A stretch of DNA of 64,000 nucleotides from the NCBI RefSeq assembly GCF_010730575.1, contig NZ_AP022614.1, positions 1,860,001 to 1,924,000 of the forward strand, read 5' to 3'. The position numbers and the translations under genes were made by a program. Positions 32,476 through 42,670 of this stretch are shown piece by piece; within the stretch, counting starts at the first letter, position 1; every line of letters begins with the position of its first letter. The DNA comes from Mycobacterium parmense (GTDB lineage Bacteria; Actinomycetota; Actinomycetes; Mycobacteriales; Mycobacteriaceae). A model generated the notes under the pieces. That model saw nothing but the letters and a program-made list of their open reading frames with translations. It made no database searches and was not told the DNA's origin.

Positions 32476-33219
32476 ATGGCCCATGGTAGCACCGCCCACG
32501 AAGTGCTTGCGGTCGTGTTCCAGGTTCGCCACACCACCGAGCCGGCCGCGGGTCAGGTTAAGAAGGCCTCGCGGACAGCGAAACCGCAGCTTAACGTGCT
32601 GTTATGGCAGCGTGCCCAAGATCCGCAAAAGGGCACGTGGTCGCTGCCCGGCGGCCGGCTGCGCAACGACGAGGACATGATCACCTCGGTGCGCCGGCAA
32701 TTGGCCGAAAAGGTCGACCTGAAGGAGCTGGCACACCTCGAGCAACTGGCGGTGTTCTCCGATCCCAACCGGGTGCCGGGGCCACGGGTGATCGCGTCGA
32801 CCTTCCTGGGACTGGTGCCCTCGCCCGCCACCCCCGAGCTGCCCGCCGACACCCGCTGGCACCCGGTCAGCTCGCTGCCGCCGATGGCCTTCGACCACGG
32901 GCCGATGGTCACCCACGCCCGCACCAGGCTGGTCGCCAAGCTGTCCTACACCAACATCGGATTCGCCTTGGCACCGAGGGAATTCGCTCTTTCAACCTTG
33001 CGCGACATCTACGGCGCCGCGCTCGGGTACCAGGTCGACGCGACAAACCTGCAGCGGGTGCTGGTCCGCCGCGGCGTCATCCGGCAGACCGGCACCATCG
33101 CGCAGTCCGGCCGCAGCGGCGGCCGGCCGGCCGCGCTCTACCACTTCACCGACTCGCGGCTGCGGGTCACCGACGAGTTCGCCGCGCTCCGGCCGCCGGG
33201 ACCGCCCGGCCCACTCTGA
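32476..33219 (+). CDS. nrtR: NrtR-type Nudix-related regulator of NAD synthesis
   Basis: A 247-residue protein with an N-terminal Nudix fold and a C-terminal winged-helix region (about residue 165 on: [22 protein letters not shown], then [10 protein letters not shown], and GRPAALYHF). That order is typical of NrtR. The Nudix box reads GRLRNDED followed by [10 protein letters not shown], so the REUxEE part is RQLAEK. Two of the usual metal-binding Glu are lost, and the domain more likely senses than hydrolyses a nucleotide such as ADP-ribose. It corresponds to Rv1593c. The ATG touches the inverted repeat upstream. Confidence 0.88.
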   Translation: MAHGSTAHEVLAVVFQVRHTTEPAAGQVKKASRTAKPQLNVLLWQRAQDPQKGTWSLPGGRLRNDEDMITSVRRQLAEKVDLKELAHLEQLAVFSDPNRVPGPRVIASTFLGLVPSPATPELPADTRWHPVSSLPPMAFDHGPMVTHARTRLVAKLSYTNIGFALAPREFALSTLRDIYGAALGYQVDATNLQRVLVRRGVIRQTGTIAQSGRSGGRPAALYHFTDSRLRVTDEFAALRPPGPPGPL

Positions 33220-33398
33220 GGACCCGCCGCGCCGGCACCGCGCAAGGAGCTCCGGGTGAAACGCCGGTAAATTGAGCGCTAACGTGGCCCGCGCCACGCC
33301 CGGCCGCTCACGGGAAGTGGCTCACAGCGCAGCGATCACGTTTTGGCCAGCCGTTCGTTCGTACGCGAGAATGCCGGATGGCCCAGAAGGGAGCCTCA

Positions 33399-34739
33399 AT
33401 GGCCGAGTTCGGCAACCTGGCAGGCACGCACGGCGCGGAGTGGATCGCCCGTCCGCCACACGAGGAACTGCAGCGCAAGGTGCGTCCGCTGCTGCCCGCG
33501 GACGACCCGTTCTACCAGCCGCCGCTGGGTTTCCAGCACGCCGAGCCGGGGACGGTGCTGCGCTCGCGCGACGTCGAGCTGGCCTTTTTGGGTCTGGTGC
33601 CCCAGCCGATCAGGGCCGTGCAGCTGCTCTACCGCAGCATGGACATGAACGGCGAACCCGAGGCGACGGTGACCACGGTGATCGTGCCGCGGGAGACGAG
33701 CCCGGAGCGCCCGTGCCCGCTGCTGTCCTACCAGTGCGCGATCGACGCCGTGTCGTCGCGGTGCTTTCCGTCCTACGCGCTGCGCCGCCGCGCCAAGGCC
33801 CTCGGTTCGGTCGGCCAGTTCGAGTTGTTGCTGATCTCCGCCGCCGTGGCGGAGGGCTGGGCGGTCTCGGTGCCCGACCACGAGGGCCTGCGGGGGCTGT
33901 GGGGCGCGCCCTACGAGCCGGGTTACCGCGTCCTGGACGGCATCCGCGCCGCGCTCGGCTCGGAGCGGCTGGGGTTGTCGGCGCAAGCCCCGATCGGGCT
34001 GTGGGGCTACTCCGGTGGCGGGCTGGCCAGCGCCTGGGCCGCCGAGATGAGCGGACAGTATGCGCCCGAACTCGACATCGTGGGGGCGGTGCTGGGCTCT
34101 CCCGTCGGCGACCTCGGTCACACCTTCCGCAGGCTCAACGGCAGCCTGCTGTCCGGCCTGCCCGCGCTGGTGGTGGCCGCGCTGGCCCACATCTACCCCG
34201 ACCTCGACCGCGTCATCAAGGAGCACGCCAACGAAGAGGGGCGGGCGCTGCTCGAGTCGCTCGAGAGGATGACCACCGTCGAGGCGGTCCTGCGGATGGC
34301 CCGCAAGGACATGGGCGACTACCTCGACGAACCCCTCGAGAACATCCTGTCGACGCCCGAAGTGACGTACGTGTTCGACAACATCAAACTCGGCGCCGCG
34401 GTGCCGACGCCCCCGGTGCTGATCGTGCAGGCCGTGCACGACTACCTCATCGACGTCCACGACATCGACGAGCTCGCCGACGCCTACTCGGCCGGCGGCG
34501 CCCGGGTCACCTATCACCGCGACGCGTTCAACGAGCACATGCTGCTGCATCCGCTGTCGGCCCCGATGACGCTGCGCTGGCTGACCGACCGGTTCAACCG
34601 CCGGCCGCTGACCGAGCACCACATCAGGACGACGTGGCCGACGATGTTCCACCCGATGACCTACGTGGGGATGGCGCGGCTGGCGAAGATCGCGGCCAAG
34701 GTCGTCCTCGGCAGGAAGATCCACCGCCGCCCGCTGTAG
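33399..34739 (+). CDS. Secretory-lipase-family alpha/beta hydrolase
   Basis: Matches Rv1592c. It is an alpha/beta hydrolase of the fungal-type secretory lipase (LIP) family, with the nucleophile elbow [12 protein letters not shown], an acid candidate near [16 protein letters not shown] and a His candidate in [10 protein letters not shown]. The substrate is likely an ester or lipid but is not shown by sequence. No signal peptide is seen. The ATG at 33399 is chosen over 33378 because GAAGGGAG precedes it; this gives 446 residues, the length I recall for Rv1592c. The 179 nt upstream hold no other gene. Confidence 0.86.
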   Translation: MAEFGNLAGTHGAEWIARPPHEELQRKVRPLLPADDPFYQPPLGFQHAEPGTVLRSRDVELAFLGLVPQPIRAVQLLYRSMDMNGEPEATVTTVIVPRETSPERPCPLLSYQCAIDAVSSRCFPSYALRRRAKALGSVGQFELLLISAAVAEGWAVSVPDHEGLRGLWGAPYEPGYRVLDGIRAALGSERLGLSAQAPIGLWGYSGGGLASAWAAEMSGQYAPELDIVGAVLGSPVGDLGHTFRRLNGSLLSGLPALVVAALAHIYPDLDRVIKEHANEEGRALLESLERMTTVEAVLRMARKDMGDYLDEPLENILSTPEVTYVFDNIKLGAAVPTPPVLIVQAVHDYLIDVHDIDELADAYSAGGARVTYHRDAFNEHMLLHPLSAPMTLRWLTDRFNRRPLTEHHIRTTWPTMFHPMTYVGMARLAKIAAKVVLGRKIHRRPL

Positions 34740-34748
34740 CCGGGACCG

Positions 34749-35399
34749 CTACGACACCGGGGCGTGTGGCTCCAGCGTGTTCGACGCTCGGCCGGAGAGC
34801 GGGTGGGCGCCCAGGTCGTCGCGGGCGTCGGCGGCCGCGAGGACCGCGTACACCAGCGCGCCGATGGCCGCCGGCCACAGCAGCGTGATCGCGACCTGCG
34901 CGGGCGCGTCCGAGAAGAACACCGGCGGTGCCTGGTAGACGTACGCCACCGACGGGTGGCCGGCGGGTAGGGGCACCGCGTCGAAGTTCAGCGCGCCGTA
35001 GCGCAGCCGCACCAGCGCCGCGCCGGTCGCCGACGCGGCGGTGGCCGCGGCGGCCAGGCCGATCGTCAGCCCGACGGCCATCCCGGGGCCGCGGTGCCCG
35101 CGCCACTGCCAGGCCAGCACCGCCGCGACCACCGCCAGCACCGTCAGCAGGCCCAGCATCAGGCACGGCGCGTCGAAGAAGTGCTGGGACTCGTCGCCGA
35201 GGTAGTCATGGACCCGTTCCCCGGCCTTCGTCATCGCCACCACCGCGTGGATCGGCGGCGCGATCCAGGCCCACAGCCCGCCGAGCACCACACCGGTCGC
35301 CGCCGAACCGCACACGGCGACGACGATCGCGCGCGTTCGCGACGAGCGCGAGACGGGGTCGGGGGGTCCGGAAAGCTGCGGCCCGGCCGGCGCGGTCAT
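34749..35399 (-). CDS. DUF2567 membrane protein
   Basis: A 216-residue protein corresponding to Rv1591, with four hydrophobic helices and a conserved stretch between the first two ([21 protein letters not shown], then HFFDAPC). The family has no known function. The ATG at 35399 overlaps the bsaP stop as ATGA, so it is probably the last gene of the bioB-bsaP transcript. A link to biotin is suggested only by this coupling. Confidence 0.83.
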   Translation of the reverse strand: MTAPAGPQLSGPPDPVSRSSRTRAIVVAVCGSAATGVVLGGLWAWIAPPIHAVVAMTKAGERVHDYLGDESQHFFDAPCLMLGLLTVLAVVAAVLAWQWRGHRGPGMAVGLTIGLAAAATAASATGAALVRLRYGALNFDAVPLPAGHPSVAYVYQAPPVFFSDAPAQVAITLLWPAAIGALVYAVLAAADARDDLGAHPLSGRASNTLEPHAPVS

Positions 35400-35635
35400 C
35401 GTTGCGCCTCCAGGTCGGCCGAATCCACCTGCCCGTGCCGCGAGCACCGCGCGCGCCAGCCGTCGGGACGGACCTGCACCACCATCCGGCGTCCGCATTC
35501 CGCGCAGAATCGGGGCGGCTCGAGCCCGAGCCGCGCGGCGGCCGGCACCGCCCCGCCCGCCGACGTGCCCAGCGATTCCCCGGTGTAGACGTTGTAGACG
35601 CCGGCGGAGACCGGAGCGCCCAGATCGCGAACCAC
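35396..35635 (-). CDS. bsaP: Biotin synthase auxiliary protein BsaP
   Basis: A 79-residue protein corresponding to Rv1590, described as an auxiliary protein that mycobacterial biotin synthase needs to convert dethiobiotin to biotin. The N-terminal half holds the conserved [11 protein letters not shown]. The C-terminal half has [11 protein letters not shown] followed about 16 residues after the second Cys by CSRHGQ, that is CxxC plus Cys and His, suited to an iron-sulfur or zinc site. The GTG start has a GGGGGA site upstream. It lies 19 nt after bioB and overlaps the DUF2567 gene. Confidence 0.88.
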   Translation of the reverse strand: MVRDLGAPVSAGVYNVYTGESLGTSAGGAVPAAARLGLEPPRFCAECGRRMVVQVRPDGWRARCSRHGQVDSADLEAQR

Positions 35636-35654
35636 GACTTCCCCCGCCCGGCGA

Positions 35655-36692
35655 CTACAGGCTCGCGTTGAGCGCCTTGATGGGCATCTGCAGGTCGTCG
35701 AGCAGCTGCAGATCGGCTTCGGCGGGCCGCCCGAGCGTCGTGAGGTAGTTCCCGACGATCACCGCGTTGATGCCGCCCAGGATGCCCTGCTTGGCGCCCA
35801 GGTCGCCCAGGGTGATCTCCCGGCCGCCGGCGAACCGCAGGATCGTGCGCGGCAACGCCAGGCGGAAGGCGGCCACCGACTTCAGCGCCTCGGTCGCCGG
35901 CAGCACCTCGAGGTCGCCGAACGGCGTGCCGGGGCGGGGGTTGAGGAAGTTCAGCGGCACCTCGTCAGGATCGAGCTGCGCGAGCTCGGCGGCGAATTCG
36001 GCGCGCTGCTCGGGCGTCTCGCCCATGCCGAGGATGCCGCCGCAGCACACCTCCATGCCGGCGTCGCGGACCATCGACAGCGTCTGCCAGCGCTCCTCCC
36101 ACGTGTGGGTGGTGACCACGTTGGCGAAGAACGACCGGGCGGTCTCCAGGTTGTGGTTGTAGCGGTGCACGCCCATCGCCGCGAGCTGCTGCACCTGCTC
36201 GGCGGTCAGCATCCCCAGCGAGCAGGCGATGTTGATCTCGACCTCGTCGCGGATCGCCTCGATGCCGGCCGCGACCTGCGCCATCAACCGCTCGTCGGGT
36301 CCGCGCACGGCGGCCACGATGCAGAACTCCGTGGCGCCGGACTTGGCGGTCTGCTTGGCCGCCTCGACCAGGCTGGGGATGTCCAGGCGGGCGCTGCGCA
36401 CCGGCGACGCGAACAGGCCCGACTGCGAGCAGAAGTGGCAGTCCTCGGGGCAGCCGCCGGTCTTGAGGCTGATGATTCCCTCGACCTCGACGTCGGGCCC
36501 GCACCAGCGCATCCGCACCTCGTGGGCCAGCGCCAGCAGGTCCTCGAGCCGGTCGTCGGGCAGGCGCAGCACGTCGAGCACCTGCTCGCGGCTCAGCCCG
36601 TCACCCTGCGCCAGCACCTGCCGCCGCGCCACCGCGAGGATGTCGCCCGAGTCGTCGGCGTCGGTCGTCGGTCGCGTTGCCGCTTGAGTCAC
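35655..36692 (-). CDS. bioB: Biotin synthase
   Basis: Radical-SAM enzyme that inserts sulfur into dethiobiotin. It has the cluster motif CPEDCHFC (CxxxCxxC), then [25 protein letters not shown] and [10 protein letters not shown]. The GTG at 36692 is preceded by GGGGAG and gives 345 residues beginning MTQAATRPT, matching Rv1589. The promoter probably lies in the AT-richer patch at about 36735-36770 upstream; I see no site there that I can name with confidence. Confidence 0.97.
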   Translation of the reverse strand: MTQAATRPTTDADDSGDILAVARRQVLAQGDGLSREQVLDVLRLPDDRLEDLLALAHEVRMRWCGPDVEVEGIISLKTGGCPEDCHFCSQSGLFASPVRSARLDIPSLVEAAKQTAKSGATEFCIVAAVRGPDERLMAQVAAGIEAIRDEVEINIACSLGMLTAEQVQQLAAMGVHRYNHNLETARSFFANVVTTHTWEERWQTLSMVRDAGMEVCCGGILGMGETPEQRAEFAAELAQLDPDEVPLNFLNPRPGTPFGDLEVLPATEALKSVAAFRLALPRTILRFAGGREITLGDLGAKQGILGGINAVIVGNYLTTLGRPAEADLQLLDDLQMPIKALNASL

Positions 36693-36808
36693 CAGCACTC
36701 CCCTGCATGTCGGTGGCCGAGCGTCGAACCGGCGGCCGGAATTAATCGGTGTTCCACGTAGGGTAGCCGTGCGCGAATGCGCGAAGGCCACGAGGGCGAG
36801 GCCCCGGT

Positions 36809-36824
36809 GCCGGCGATCGCCGGC
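36809..36824. terminator. Perfect 16-bp palindrome after the RNA-ligase-like gene
   Basis: GCCGGCGATCGCCGGC sits two bases past the stop of the minus-strand gene at 36827 and before the bioB promoter region. The transcript could fold into a short GC hairpin. There is no U-tract, so it may be a weak terminator, an RNA-end stabiliser or a chance GC palindrome. Confidence 0.35.
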
Positions 36825-36826
36825 GG

Positions 36827-37333
36827 CTAAAGCAGGTAGTCGACCTTGGCGTCGCCGTCCCAGCGGCGCAGGCCGGCGAAGCCGCCCTGTAGCTGCGGTG
36901 GGCGCCCTGCGACGCGCAACGCCGCGCTCAGTGCCGGCCCCTCGACGCGCCGGGCCAGCGTGACGTGCGGCGTCCACTGACCGGGCAGGCTGTGCGGGGC
37001 CGGCGCGGGCAGCAGGTGCTCGACGCAGCGGTGGTACACCTGCGCATGCAGGTCCAGCATCGCGACCGTGGGCACGATGAGCCGGGCCAGGATGGCGTTG
37101 CTGCGCCCGAGCAGCAGCGACGCGCCGACCGTGCAGCGCAGCGGCAACAGGCCGGTCAGCGGCCGCAGCGCGGCGTCGACGTCCGCGGCGATGCGCTCGG
37201 CCACCACCAGCGTCACGTGCGGGCGGCCCGGCGGCGGCCGGCCGGCGATGTCGGCGCCGGCAAGGTCGTCCCAGATCTGGCGCAGCGCCGCCTCGGTGCC
37301 GGCGTCGAAGAGCAATTCGATCGAGTGCACCAT
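36827..37333 (-). CDS. 2'-5' RNA ligase / cyclic phosphodiesterase-like (2H) protein
   Basis: A 168-residue protein with the two HxT motifs of the 2H phosphoesterase superfamily, [10 protein letters not shown] near residue 40 and TPHVTLARR near residue 120. Members act on 2',3'-cyclic or 2'-5' RNA ends or ADP-ribose cyclic phosphate; the substrate here is unknown. The ATG overlaps the bioD stop (TGATG), so it is coupled to bioD. It corresponds to Rv1571, which has the same neighbour. Confidence 0.82.
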   Translation of the reverse strand: MVHSIELLFDAGTEAALRQIWDDLAGADIAGRPPPGRPHVTLVVAERIAADVDAALRPLTGLLPLRCTVGASLLLGRSNAILARLIVPTVAMLDLHAQVYHRCVEHLLPAPAPHSLPGQWTPHVTLARRVEGPALSAALRVAGRPPQLQGGFAGLRRWDGDAKVDYLL

Positions 37334-38013
37334 CAGCCGACCAGCGAGGTCACCCAGTCGCGGTCGAATGCCGCGGCGCTCATGTCCGCGAACTCGCCGC
37401 CGTCCATCGACGCCGCCCCGGCGGGCAGCGCCGCGCGCACCGCGGCCATCCGCGCGAGCGCCTCGCGGTTCGAGGTCTCGACCGTCCCGACCCGCCGGGG
37501 CCAACTGCCGATCACCACTCCCGCACACGAAACATCATGCGAGACAAGAGCTTCCAGGGTCAGCGCGGTGTGGTTGAGGGTGCCCAGGCCGGCGGCGGCC
37601 ACCACCAGCACCGCGGCGCCCAGGTCGACGGCGAGATCGCGCAGCGTGACTCCCCCGCCGGCGAGTTCGACCAGCAACCCGCCCGCGCCCTCGACCAGCG
37701 TGAGCCGCCCCGGGCGGTCCAGGCCGGAGATCAGGCGCAGCAGCTGGTCGCGGGTGGGCAGCGCCATCCCGGCCCGCTCGGCCGCGGCGGCCGGCGCCAG
37801 CGGCTGGGGGTAGCGGGCCAGGCCCGCCAGCTCGCCGACCCCGGAAAGCCGGGCCACCTCGGCGAGGTCGTCGTCGCCGGCCCCGGTGCCGGTCTGCACC
37901 GGTTTGCACACCGCCACGTCGACACCGGCGAGGCGGGCGTGACAGGCCAGCGCCGCGGTGACGACCGTCTTGCCGACGCCGGTGCCGGTGCCGGTGACGA
38001 CGAGGACCGTCAA
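37333..38013 (-). CDS. bioD: ATP-dependent dethiobiotin synthetase
   Basis: Closes the ureido ring of dethiobiotin from DAPA, CO2 and ATP. The P-loop GTGTGVGKT is at the N-terminus, CKPVQTG (substrate Lys) follows, and VEGAGGLLV carries the magnesium-binding Glu. The start is a TTG at 38013 that overlaps the bioF stop as TTGA and gives 226 residues, the normal length; no ATG or GTG fits. Corresponds to Rv1570. Confidence 0.95.
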   Translation of the reverse strand: MTVLVVTGTGTGVGKTVVTAALACHARLAGVDVAVCKPVQTGTGAGDDDLAEVARLSGVGELAGLARYPQPLAPAAAAERAGMALPTRDQLLRLISGLDRPGRLTLVEGAGGLLVELAGGGVTLRDLAVDLGAAVLVVAAAGLGTLNHTALTLEALVSHDVSCAGVVIGSWPRRVGTVETSNREALARMAAVRAALPAGAASMDGGEFADMSAAAFDRDWVTSLVG

Positions 38014-39158
38014 CGGCGTGGGAAGGACAGCACGTCCGTGAGCACCTGGCGAGCGAGGTCGAGTTCGGCGTCGCTCAGCGAGGCTCTGGCGGTCAGCCGG
38101 AGCCGCGAGGTCCCCACCGGCACCGTCGGGGGCCGGAAACATCCGACCCTGACCCCGGCGTCCAGGCAGGCGGCCGCCGCGGCCACGGCAACCTCCGGCT
38201 CGCCCAGGATCACCGACACCACCGCCGACTGCGGCACCGCGGTCACCCCGCAGATCCGGGCCAGGTCGCGGGCGTGCCGCAGCACCGCGTCCGGTCGCCA
38301 CGGCTCGGCGCGCAGCACGGCCAGCGCCGCCAGCGCGGCGCCCACCGCGGCCGGCGCGAGGCCGGTGTCGAAGATGAACGTCCGGGCCGCGTCGATCAGG
38401 TGCGCGCGCACCGCCGCCGGGCCCAGCACCGCGCCGCCCTGGCTGCCGAGAGCCTTGGACAGCGTCGTGGTCATCACCACGTCGGGGGCGCCCGCCAGCC
38501 CGAGTTCGTGCAGCAGACCGCGGCCGCCGCCGCGCACCCCCAGGCCGTGCGCCTCGTCGACGACCAGCAGCGCGCCGTGGCGGCGGCACGCCTGGTGCAG
38601 TTCCCGGACGGGGGCCAGCGCGCCGTCGGCGCTGAACACCGACTCGGTGATGACGACGGCGCGCTCCTCGTCGCGCGAGCGCAGCGCCGCCTCCACCGCG
38701 TCGACGTCGCGGTGCGGCGTGACCGCCACCCGCGCGCGCGACAGCCGGCACGCGTCGACCAGGGAGGCGTGCGACAGGGCGTCGGACACCAACAGCGAAC
38801 CTCTCCCCGACAGCCCGACGACGGCGCCGAGGTTGGCGGCGTATCCGGAGGAGAACAGCAGGGCCGACGGCGCGCCGACGAAGTCGGCGAGGTCGGACTC
38901 GAACTGCTGATGCAGCTCGGTGTCGCCGGTCACCAGGCGCGAACCGGTGGACCCGGCGCCCCAGATCCGCAGCGCGGCGACCCCGCCCTCGATCACGTCG
39001 GGGTGCTGAGACAGGCCGAGGTAGTCGTTGGACGCCAGGTCCAGCTCGGTGGCGACCGCGGGACGCGGGCGCAGCGTGCGGCGCAGCCCGGCCTCGCGGC
39101 GCTGGGTTTCCCGCTGGCTCAGCCAGGCCAGCGGCGACGCGTCGATCGGTGCCTTCAT
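38010..39158 (-). CDS. bioF: 8-amino-7-oxononanoate synthase
   Basis: PLP enzyme that condenses pimeloyl thioester with alanine. It has 382 residues with [47 protein letters not shown] and the PLP lysine in [13 protein letters not shown]. In M. tuberculosis bioA (Rv1568) lies immediately upstream in the same operon. Here the 60 nt upstream lead straight into the 3' end of a PE_PGRS gene, so bioF must use its own promoter. Corresponds to Rv1569. Confidence 0.95.
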   Translation of the reverse strand: MKAPIDASPLAWLSQRETQRREAGLRRTLRPRPAVATELDLASNDYLGLSQHPDVIEGGVAALRIWGAGSTGSRLVTGDTELHQQFESDLADFVGAPSALLFSSGYAANLGAVVGLSGRGSLLVSDALSHASLVDACRLSRARVAVTPHRDVDAVEAALRSRDEERAVVITESVFSADGALAPVRELHQACRRHGALLVVDEAHGLGVRGGGRGLLHELGLAGAPDVVMTTTLSKALGSQGGAVLGPAAVRAHLIDAARTFIFDTGLAPAAVGAALAALAVLRAEPWRPDAVLRHARDLARICGVTAVPQSAVVSVILGEPEVAVAAAAACLDAGVRVGCFRPPTVPVGTSRLRLTARASLSDAELDLARQVLTDVLSFPRR

Positions 39159-39194
39159 CGGAGTTCAGGGTACGAGGCGCGCGACCTCGGCCGT

Positions 39195-39208
39195 CGCACA
39201 GGTGTGCG
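39195..39208. promoter_or_regulatory. Inverted repeat upstream of bioF, candidate operator
   Basis: CGCACA-GG-TGTGCG is a perfect inverted repeat about 37 nt before the bioF ATG, in the only 60 nt available for a promoter. A biotin regulator (BioQ or similar) could bind here, but I cannot match it to a known site. The region may also hold TACCCT as a -10 box 8 nt before the ATG. Confidence 0.4.
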
Positions 39209-39218
39209 CTACGCGACG

Positions 39219-40613
39219 CTATACGACGTTGTCGGTGCCGTTGGCGCCCGCGCCCAGGTTGGTGGTGCCACTCCCGGGGGCCCCGCCCGTGCCGGGTGTA
39301 GCCGAGGCGCCCGATATGGCGTAGACGTTTCCGCCGGCGCCCCCGGCTCCTCCGACGGCGAGCAAGCCCGTACCCGCGCCCCCGGTGCCGCCGGCGCCGC
39401 CGACCGCTGCTCCCCCGGCGTAATCGAAGGCTGTGCCCCCGGCGCCACCGGTGCCGCCGGTCGCGACACCGGTGCCCGCCGCCCCGCCGTGGCCGCCGGT
39501 GGCCGTGCCAAACGTGCCGAACGGGTAGTTGCCCATGACCGCGGTGCCACCCGCGCCGCCATTCCCGCCGATCCCGGTCAGGCCGGTGCCGTTACCGCCC
39601 GTGCCGCCGTTGCCGGCGGTGACCGAGAACCCGTATCCGTCGGCGAAGGCGCTGCCCCCGTTGCCGCCGGCGCCGCCGGCGAGCAGGCCGTTGCCGCCGT
39701 GCCCGCCGTTGCCGCCCGTGATGTCGCCGCTGCCGCCGTTACCGCCCGCGCCCCCGATACCGAGCGAGCTGGCCCCGCCGTCGCCGCCGGTGCCCGGTGT
39801 ACCGAAGATGCCGATGCTGCCGCCGTTCCCGCCGGCCCCGCCGGCCAGCGCCAGGGTGGACGCGCCGCCCATCCCGCCGGCGCCGCCGTTGCCGAGGAAG
39901 AAGCCGCCGTTCCCGCCGTTCCCGCCGGCCCCACCGATGATGCCGACGGCGGCGGCCCCACCGGCACCGCCCGCCCCGCCGTTGCCGATGAACAGCGCGT
40001 CGCCACCGTTGCCTCCGGCGACACCGGGCAGGATGGCGGCGGATCCGGCGCCGCCGTTACCGAAGAAGCCGGCGTTGCCGCCGCTGCCGCCGTCGACGCC
40101 ATTGCCGCCGTTGCCCCACAGCCAGCCGCCGTTGTATCCGTTGGGGTGCGCCGCCGTGCCGTTGGCGCCGTTGCCGATGATCCCGCCGGTCAGCTCGATG
40201 AAATTACCCTGCTGGAGGACGCCGCCGATCTCGTTGATCTGGATCCCGACGTCGGTCAGGTTGTTTCCGATGAGCGGGTCCGCGGCGTTCTGCAGCGAGG
40301 CGATCGCGGCCTGCGCGCCCTGCAAAGGGGATACGTTGACCGCCTCCGCGCTCGAATACGCACTACCAGCCCCCGACAACAATTGCACGAAGTCGCTGTG
40401 GAACGCCGCGGCCTGCGAGCTGACCGACTGGAACTGCGCACCGAAATCGGAGAACAGCGCAGCTATCGCCGCGGATACTTCGTCCTCCGCTGCGGCGGTC
40501 ACCGACGTGATACTCGCCGACGCCTGCGCTCGCGCCGCGTCGATCGACGAGCCAACGCCGGACAGGTTGGCCGCCGCCTCGGCCAGGGCGGCCGGCGTTG
40601 CTATCAATGCCAT
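39219..40613 (-). CDS. PE_PGRS family protein
   Basis: A 464-residue protein. The PE domain (1-94) begins [17 protein letters not shown] and ends with the type VII secretion signal YSSAE (YxxxE). A linker carrying DPLIGNN and [12 protein letters not shown] leads into about 300 residues of Gly-Gly-Ala/Gly-Gly-Asn repeats (PGRS). Such proteins go to the cell surface through an ESX-5-type system. The ATG has TTGGAGGTCAACG before it. Codon use is dominated by GGN and GCC from the repeat. Confidence 0.93.
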   Translation of the reverse strand: MALIATPAALAEAAANLSGVGSSIDAARAQASASITSVTAAAEDEVSAAIAALFSDFGAQFQSVSSQAAAFHSDFVQLLSGAGSAYSSAEAVNVSPLQGAQAAIASLQNAADPLIGNNLTDVGIQINEIGGVLQQGNFIELTGGIIGNGANGTAAHPNGYNGGWLWGNGGNGVDGGSGGNAGFFGNGGAGSAAILPGVAGGNGGDALFIGNGGAGGAGGAAAVGIIGGAGGNGGNGGFFLGNGGAGGMGGASTLALAGGAGGNGGSIGIFGTPGTGGDGGASSLGIGGAGGNGGSGDITGGNGGHGGNGLLAGGAGGNGGSAFADGYGFSVTAGNGGTGGNGTGLTGIGGNGGAGGTAVMGNYPFGTFGTATGGHGGAAGTGVATGGTGGAGGTAFDYAGGAAVGGAGGTGGAGTGLLAVGGAGGAGGNVYAISGASATPGTGGAPGSGTTNLGAGANGTDNVV

Positions 40614-40680
40614 CGTTGACCTCCAACGTGGAGCCCACGGCTCTCACGCCGCCTCACCGTCATCACCGCAGAGTCCATCA

Positions 40681-42021
40681 CTATCCGGGAAGGCCGTCGG
40701 CCCCGTTTGCCGCGAAGCCGCCCATCAGGTTGATCGCCAGCCCGCCGGTGCCGCCGAGGCTTACGCCGATGCCGAGCCCGCCGTTTCCGCCCGCTCCGCC
40801 GTAGACCGTGCCGCCGCTCAGGAAGGGCGCGAAGATGCCCACGAAGATGTCGTTGACGGCGTTACTGCTTTCCTGGGCCTCGACATAGAACGGGTGTAGG
40901 AAGTTGTAGCCACCGAGGAACGCGTTGCCGCCGTTGCCGCCGTTGCCGCCGGGGCCGACGCTGCCGGTGCCACCGTTGCCGCCGGCGCCGCCGGTCAGGC
41001 TGAACAGGCCGCCCAGGTCGTTGTTGAACACCGAGCCACCCAGGCCGCCGTTGCCTCCAATCGCTCCATTGCCACCGGTACCACCGGCGGCGGCGATGAA
41101 GATGCCGGACCCTCCGGTTCCGCCGGTCCCACCGGTGCCGACCGTGCTGTTGCCGCCATTACCGGCGGCGCCGCCTGCGGCTTCGAAGTCGGTCGGGCCG
41201 CCCAGATGGATGTAGCCGGCGGTGCCACCGGCCCCGCCGTTGCCGCCGTTACCGGCGGTGCTTGAGGCCGCACCGCCATTCGCGCCGGCTGCGGGGTCAC
41301 CAATCAGGAAACCGCCGGCCCCACCGTTGCCGCCGTTACCGCCGTTGCCGCCGTTGATCCCCGCGATGCCGGTCCCGCCCATCCCGGCCAGCCCGCCGTT
41401 GCCGAACAGGGAGGCGTTGCCGCCGTTGCCGCCGGCCGCGCCGGCACCGCCGGTGCCGCCCGCGCCGCCGTTGCCGAGGAAGCCCGCGTTACCGCCGTTG
41501 CCGCCGGGCTTGCCGGCGACGGTCGAGTTCCAGCCGTTGCCGCCGTTGCCCACCAGGAGCCCACCGTTGCCACCGTTCGGGCTGGCCGCCGTCCCGTTGG
41601 CGCCGTTGCCGATCAGCGGCTGCCCGAACACGATCTGGGCGGGGGTATTGACCGCGTTCAGCGCCTGCTGCTGCACGGCCGCGGTGGACGCGCTGACCTG
41701 GTTCATCGCCGTCTGCGCCGCGCTCTGCAGCGACGGGACGTTGGTGGCCTCCGCGGACGTGTAGGCGCTGCCCGCCCCGCTCAGGGCCTGCACGAACTGG
41801 GCGTGGAAGCTGGCCGCCTGAGCGCTCACAGCCTGAAACTGTTGCCCGTAGTCGGAGAACATCGCGGACACCAGGGCCGACACCTCGTCGCGGGCGGCGG
41901 CCACCACCTGAGTGGTCTGAGCTGCCGCCGCCGAGTTTGCTGCGCTGATCGTCGAGCCGATCCGGGCGGCGTCGGCTGCGGCCGCAGCCACCACGTCCGG
42001 CGCTGCGATCAGATACGACAT
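40681..42021 (-). CDS. PE_PGRS family protein
   Basis: A 446-residue protein. The PE domain begins [20 protein letters not shown] and carries YTSAE as YxxxE secretion signal. The linker [20 protein letters not shown] is followed by PGRS repeats, which are broken near the C-terminus by a non-repetitive segment ([20 protein letters not shown]). It is 67 nt upstream of the other PE_PGRS gene on the same strand, with an almost identical ribosome site (CGGAGGTCAGCG), which suggests a tandem duplication followed by divergence. Confidence 0.93.
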   Translation of the reverse strand: MSYLIAAPDVVAAAAADAARIGSTISAANSAAAAQTTQVVAAARDEVSALVSAMFSDYGQQFQAVSAQAASFHAQFVQALSGAGSAYTSAEATNVPSLQSAAQTAMNQVSASTAAVQQQALNAVNTPAQIVFGQPLIGNGANGTAASPNGGNGGLLVGNGGNGWNSTVAGKPGGNGGNAGFLGNGGAGGTGGAGAAGGNGGNASLFGNGGLAGMGGTGIAGINGGNGGNGGNGGAGGFLIGDPAAGANGGAASSTAGNGGNGGAGGTAGYIHLGGPTDFEAAGGAAGNGGNSTVGTGGTGGTGGSGIFIAAAGGTGGNGAIGGNGGLGGSVFNNDLGGLFSLTGGAGGNGGTGSVGPGGNGGNGGNAFLGGYNFLHPFYVEAQESSNAVNDIFVGIFAPFLSGGTVYGGAGGNGGLGIGVSLGGTGGLAINLMGGFAANGADGLPG

Positions 42022-42670
42022 CGCTGACCTCCGAAGACGATCTCGGGGTCGTGCGCCTCCACACCACGGTCACGATCCACCAGCCAAAAAATGAACTTAT
42101 CTGGTTGCTCAGCGGCTTTCAACGGTTCAGCGAATTTCGTTGCTGGTGACCTGTGCCCTGCGTCGACGGCCGAACCCAGCGAACGACGTGTAGCCCGCAT
42201 TCCCGATCCGGTCCGCGCGGGCGCGGTGCGAGACGGACGCGCCATTTCTGCGGGAAGACGGCGACGGACGCGGTGCCTTGCAGGCCCCCCGACTGGTGAC
42301 TTGAAGCGGCTAAGCCGACCGTCCACAGCAAACATAACGCTAGTTATTCACGCCCCGAGTTAGTCCTACCCAAATAACGGATGTGAGTAGTGTATACAAC
42401 TTTACGTATCTGTTCGGCGTATGCATAATAGTTTTGCCCATGCCACGTTGGCCCGTTGACGTGCGCGTAAGCCCCCGACAGGGGCGAGGCGTCGATTGAC
42501 GCCGAAAAGGCATCCGACTCCATCGCTTGGAGCCAACGGCGTCGGTCAGGCAGCGGGCAAGGCCACGTTTCGTCGTCGCCATGAGGAGACGGGATGGTTT
42601 CACTCGGGGCACCCGATGATCGTTCCGTCCGCTCGGCTGAGGTCAGACAATCATCCGGCGGGGTCCCTCG
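42022..42670. other. Long intergenic region between PE_PGRS and PKS
   Basis: About 650 nt without a supported gene. It must hold the promoter of the PE_PGRS pair (-) and of the PKS (+). The stretch 42320-42440 is clearly AT-richer than anything nearby. Small open frames here have no recognisable content. Confidence 0.6.
42401..42429 (+). promoter_or_regulatory. Possible sigma-70-type promoter for the PKS
   Basis: TTTACG (42401-42406) and CATAAT (42424-42429) are spaced 17 nt apart inside the AT-rich patch. This would leave an untranslated leader of more than 200 nt before the PKS start. By eye only. Confidence 0.35.

Noticed and set aside
39219..42021. Plus-strand proline-rich frames opposite the PE_PGRS genes
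   Set aside because: They are the reverse complement of Gly-Gly-Ala/Asn repeats, which always reads as Pro-rich; the PE domains show the true strand.
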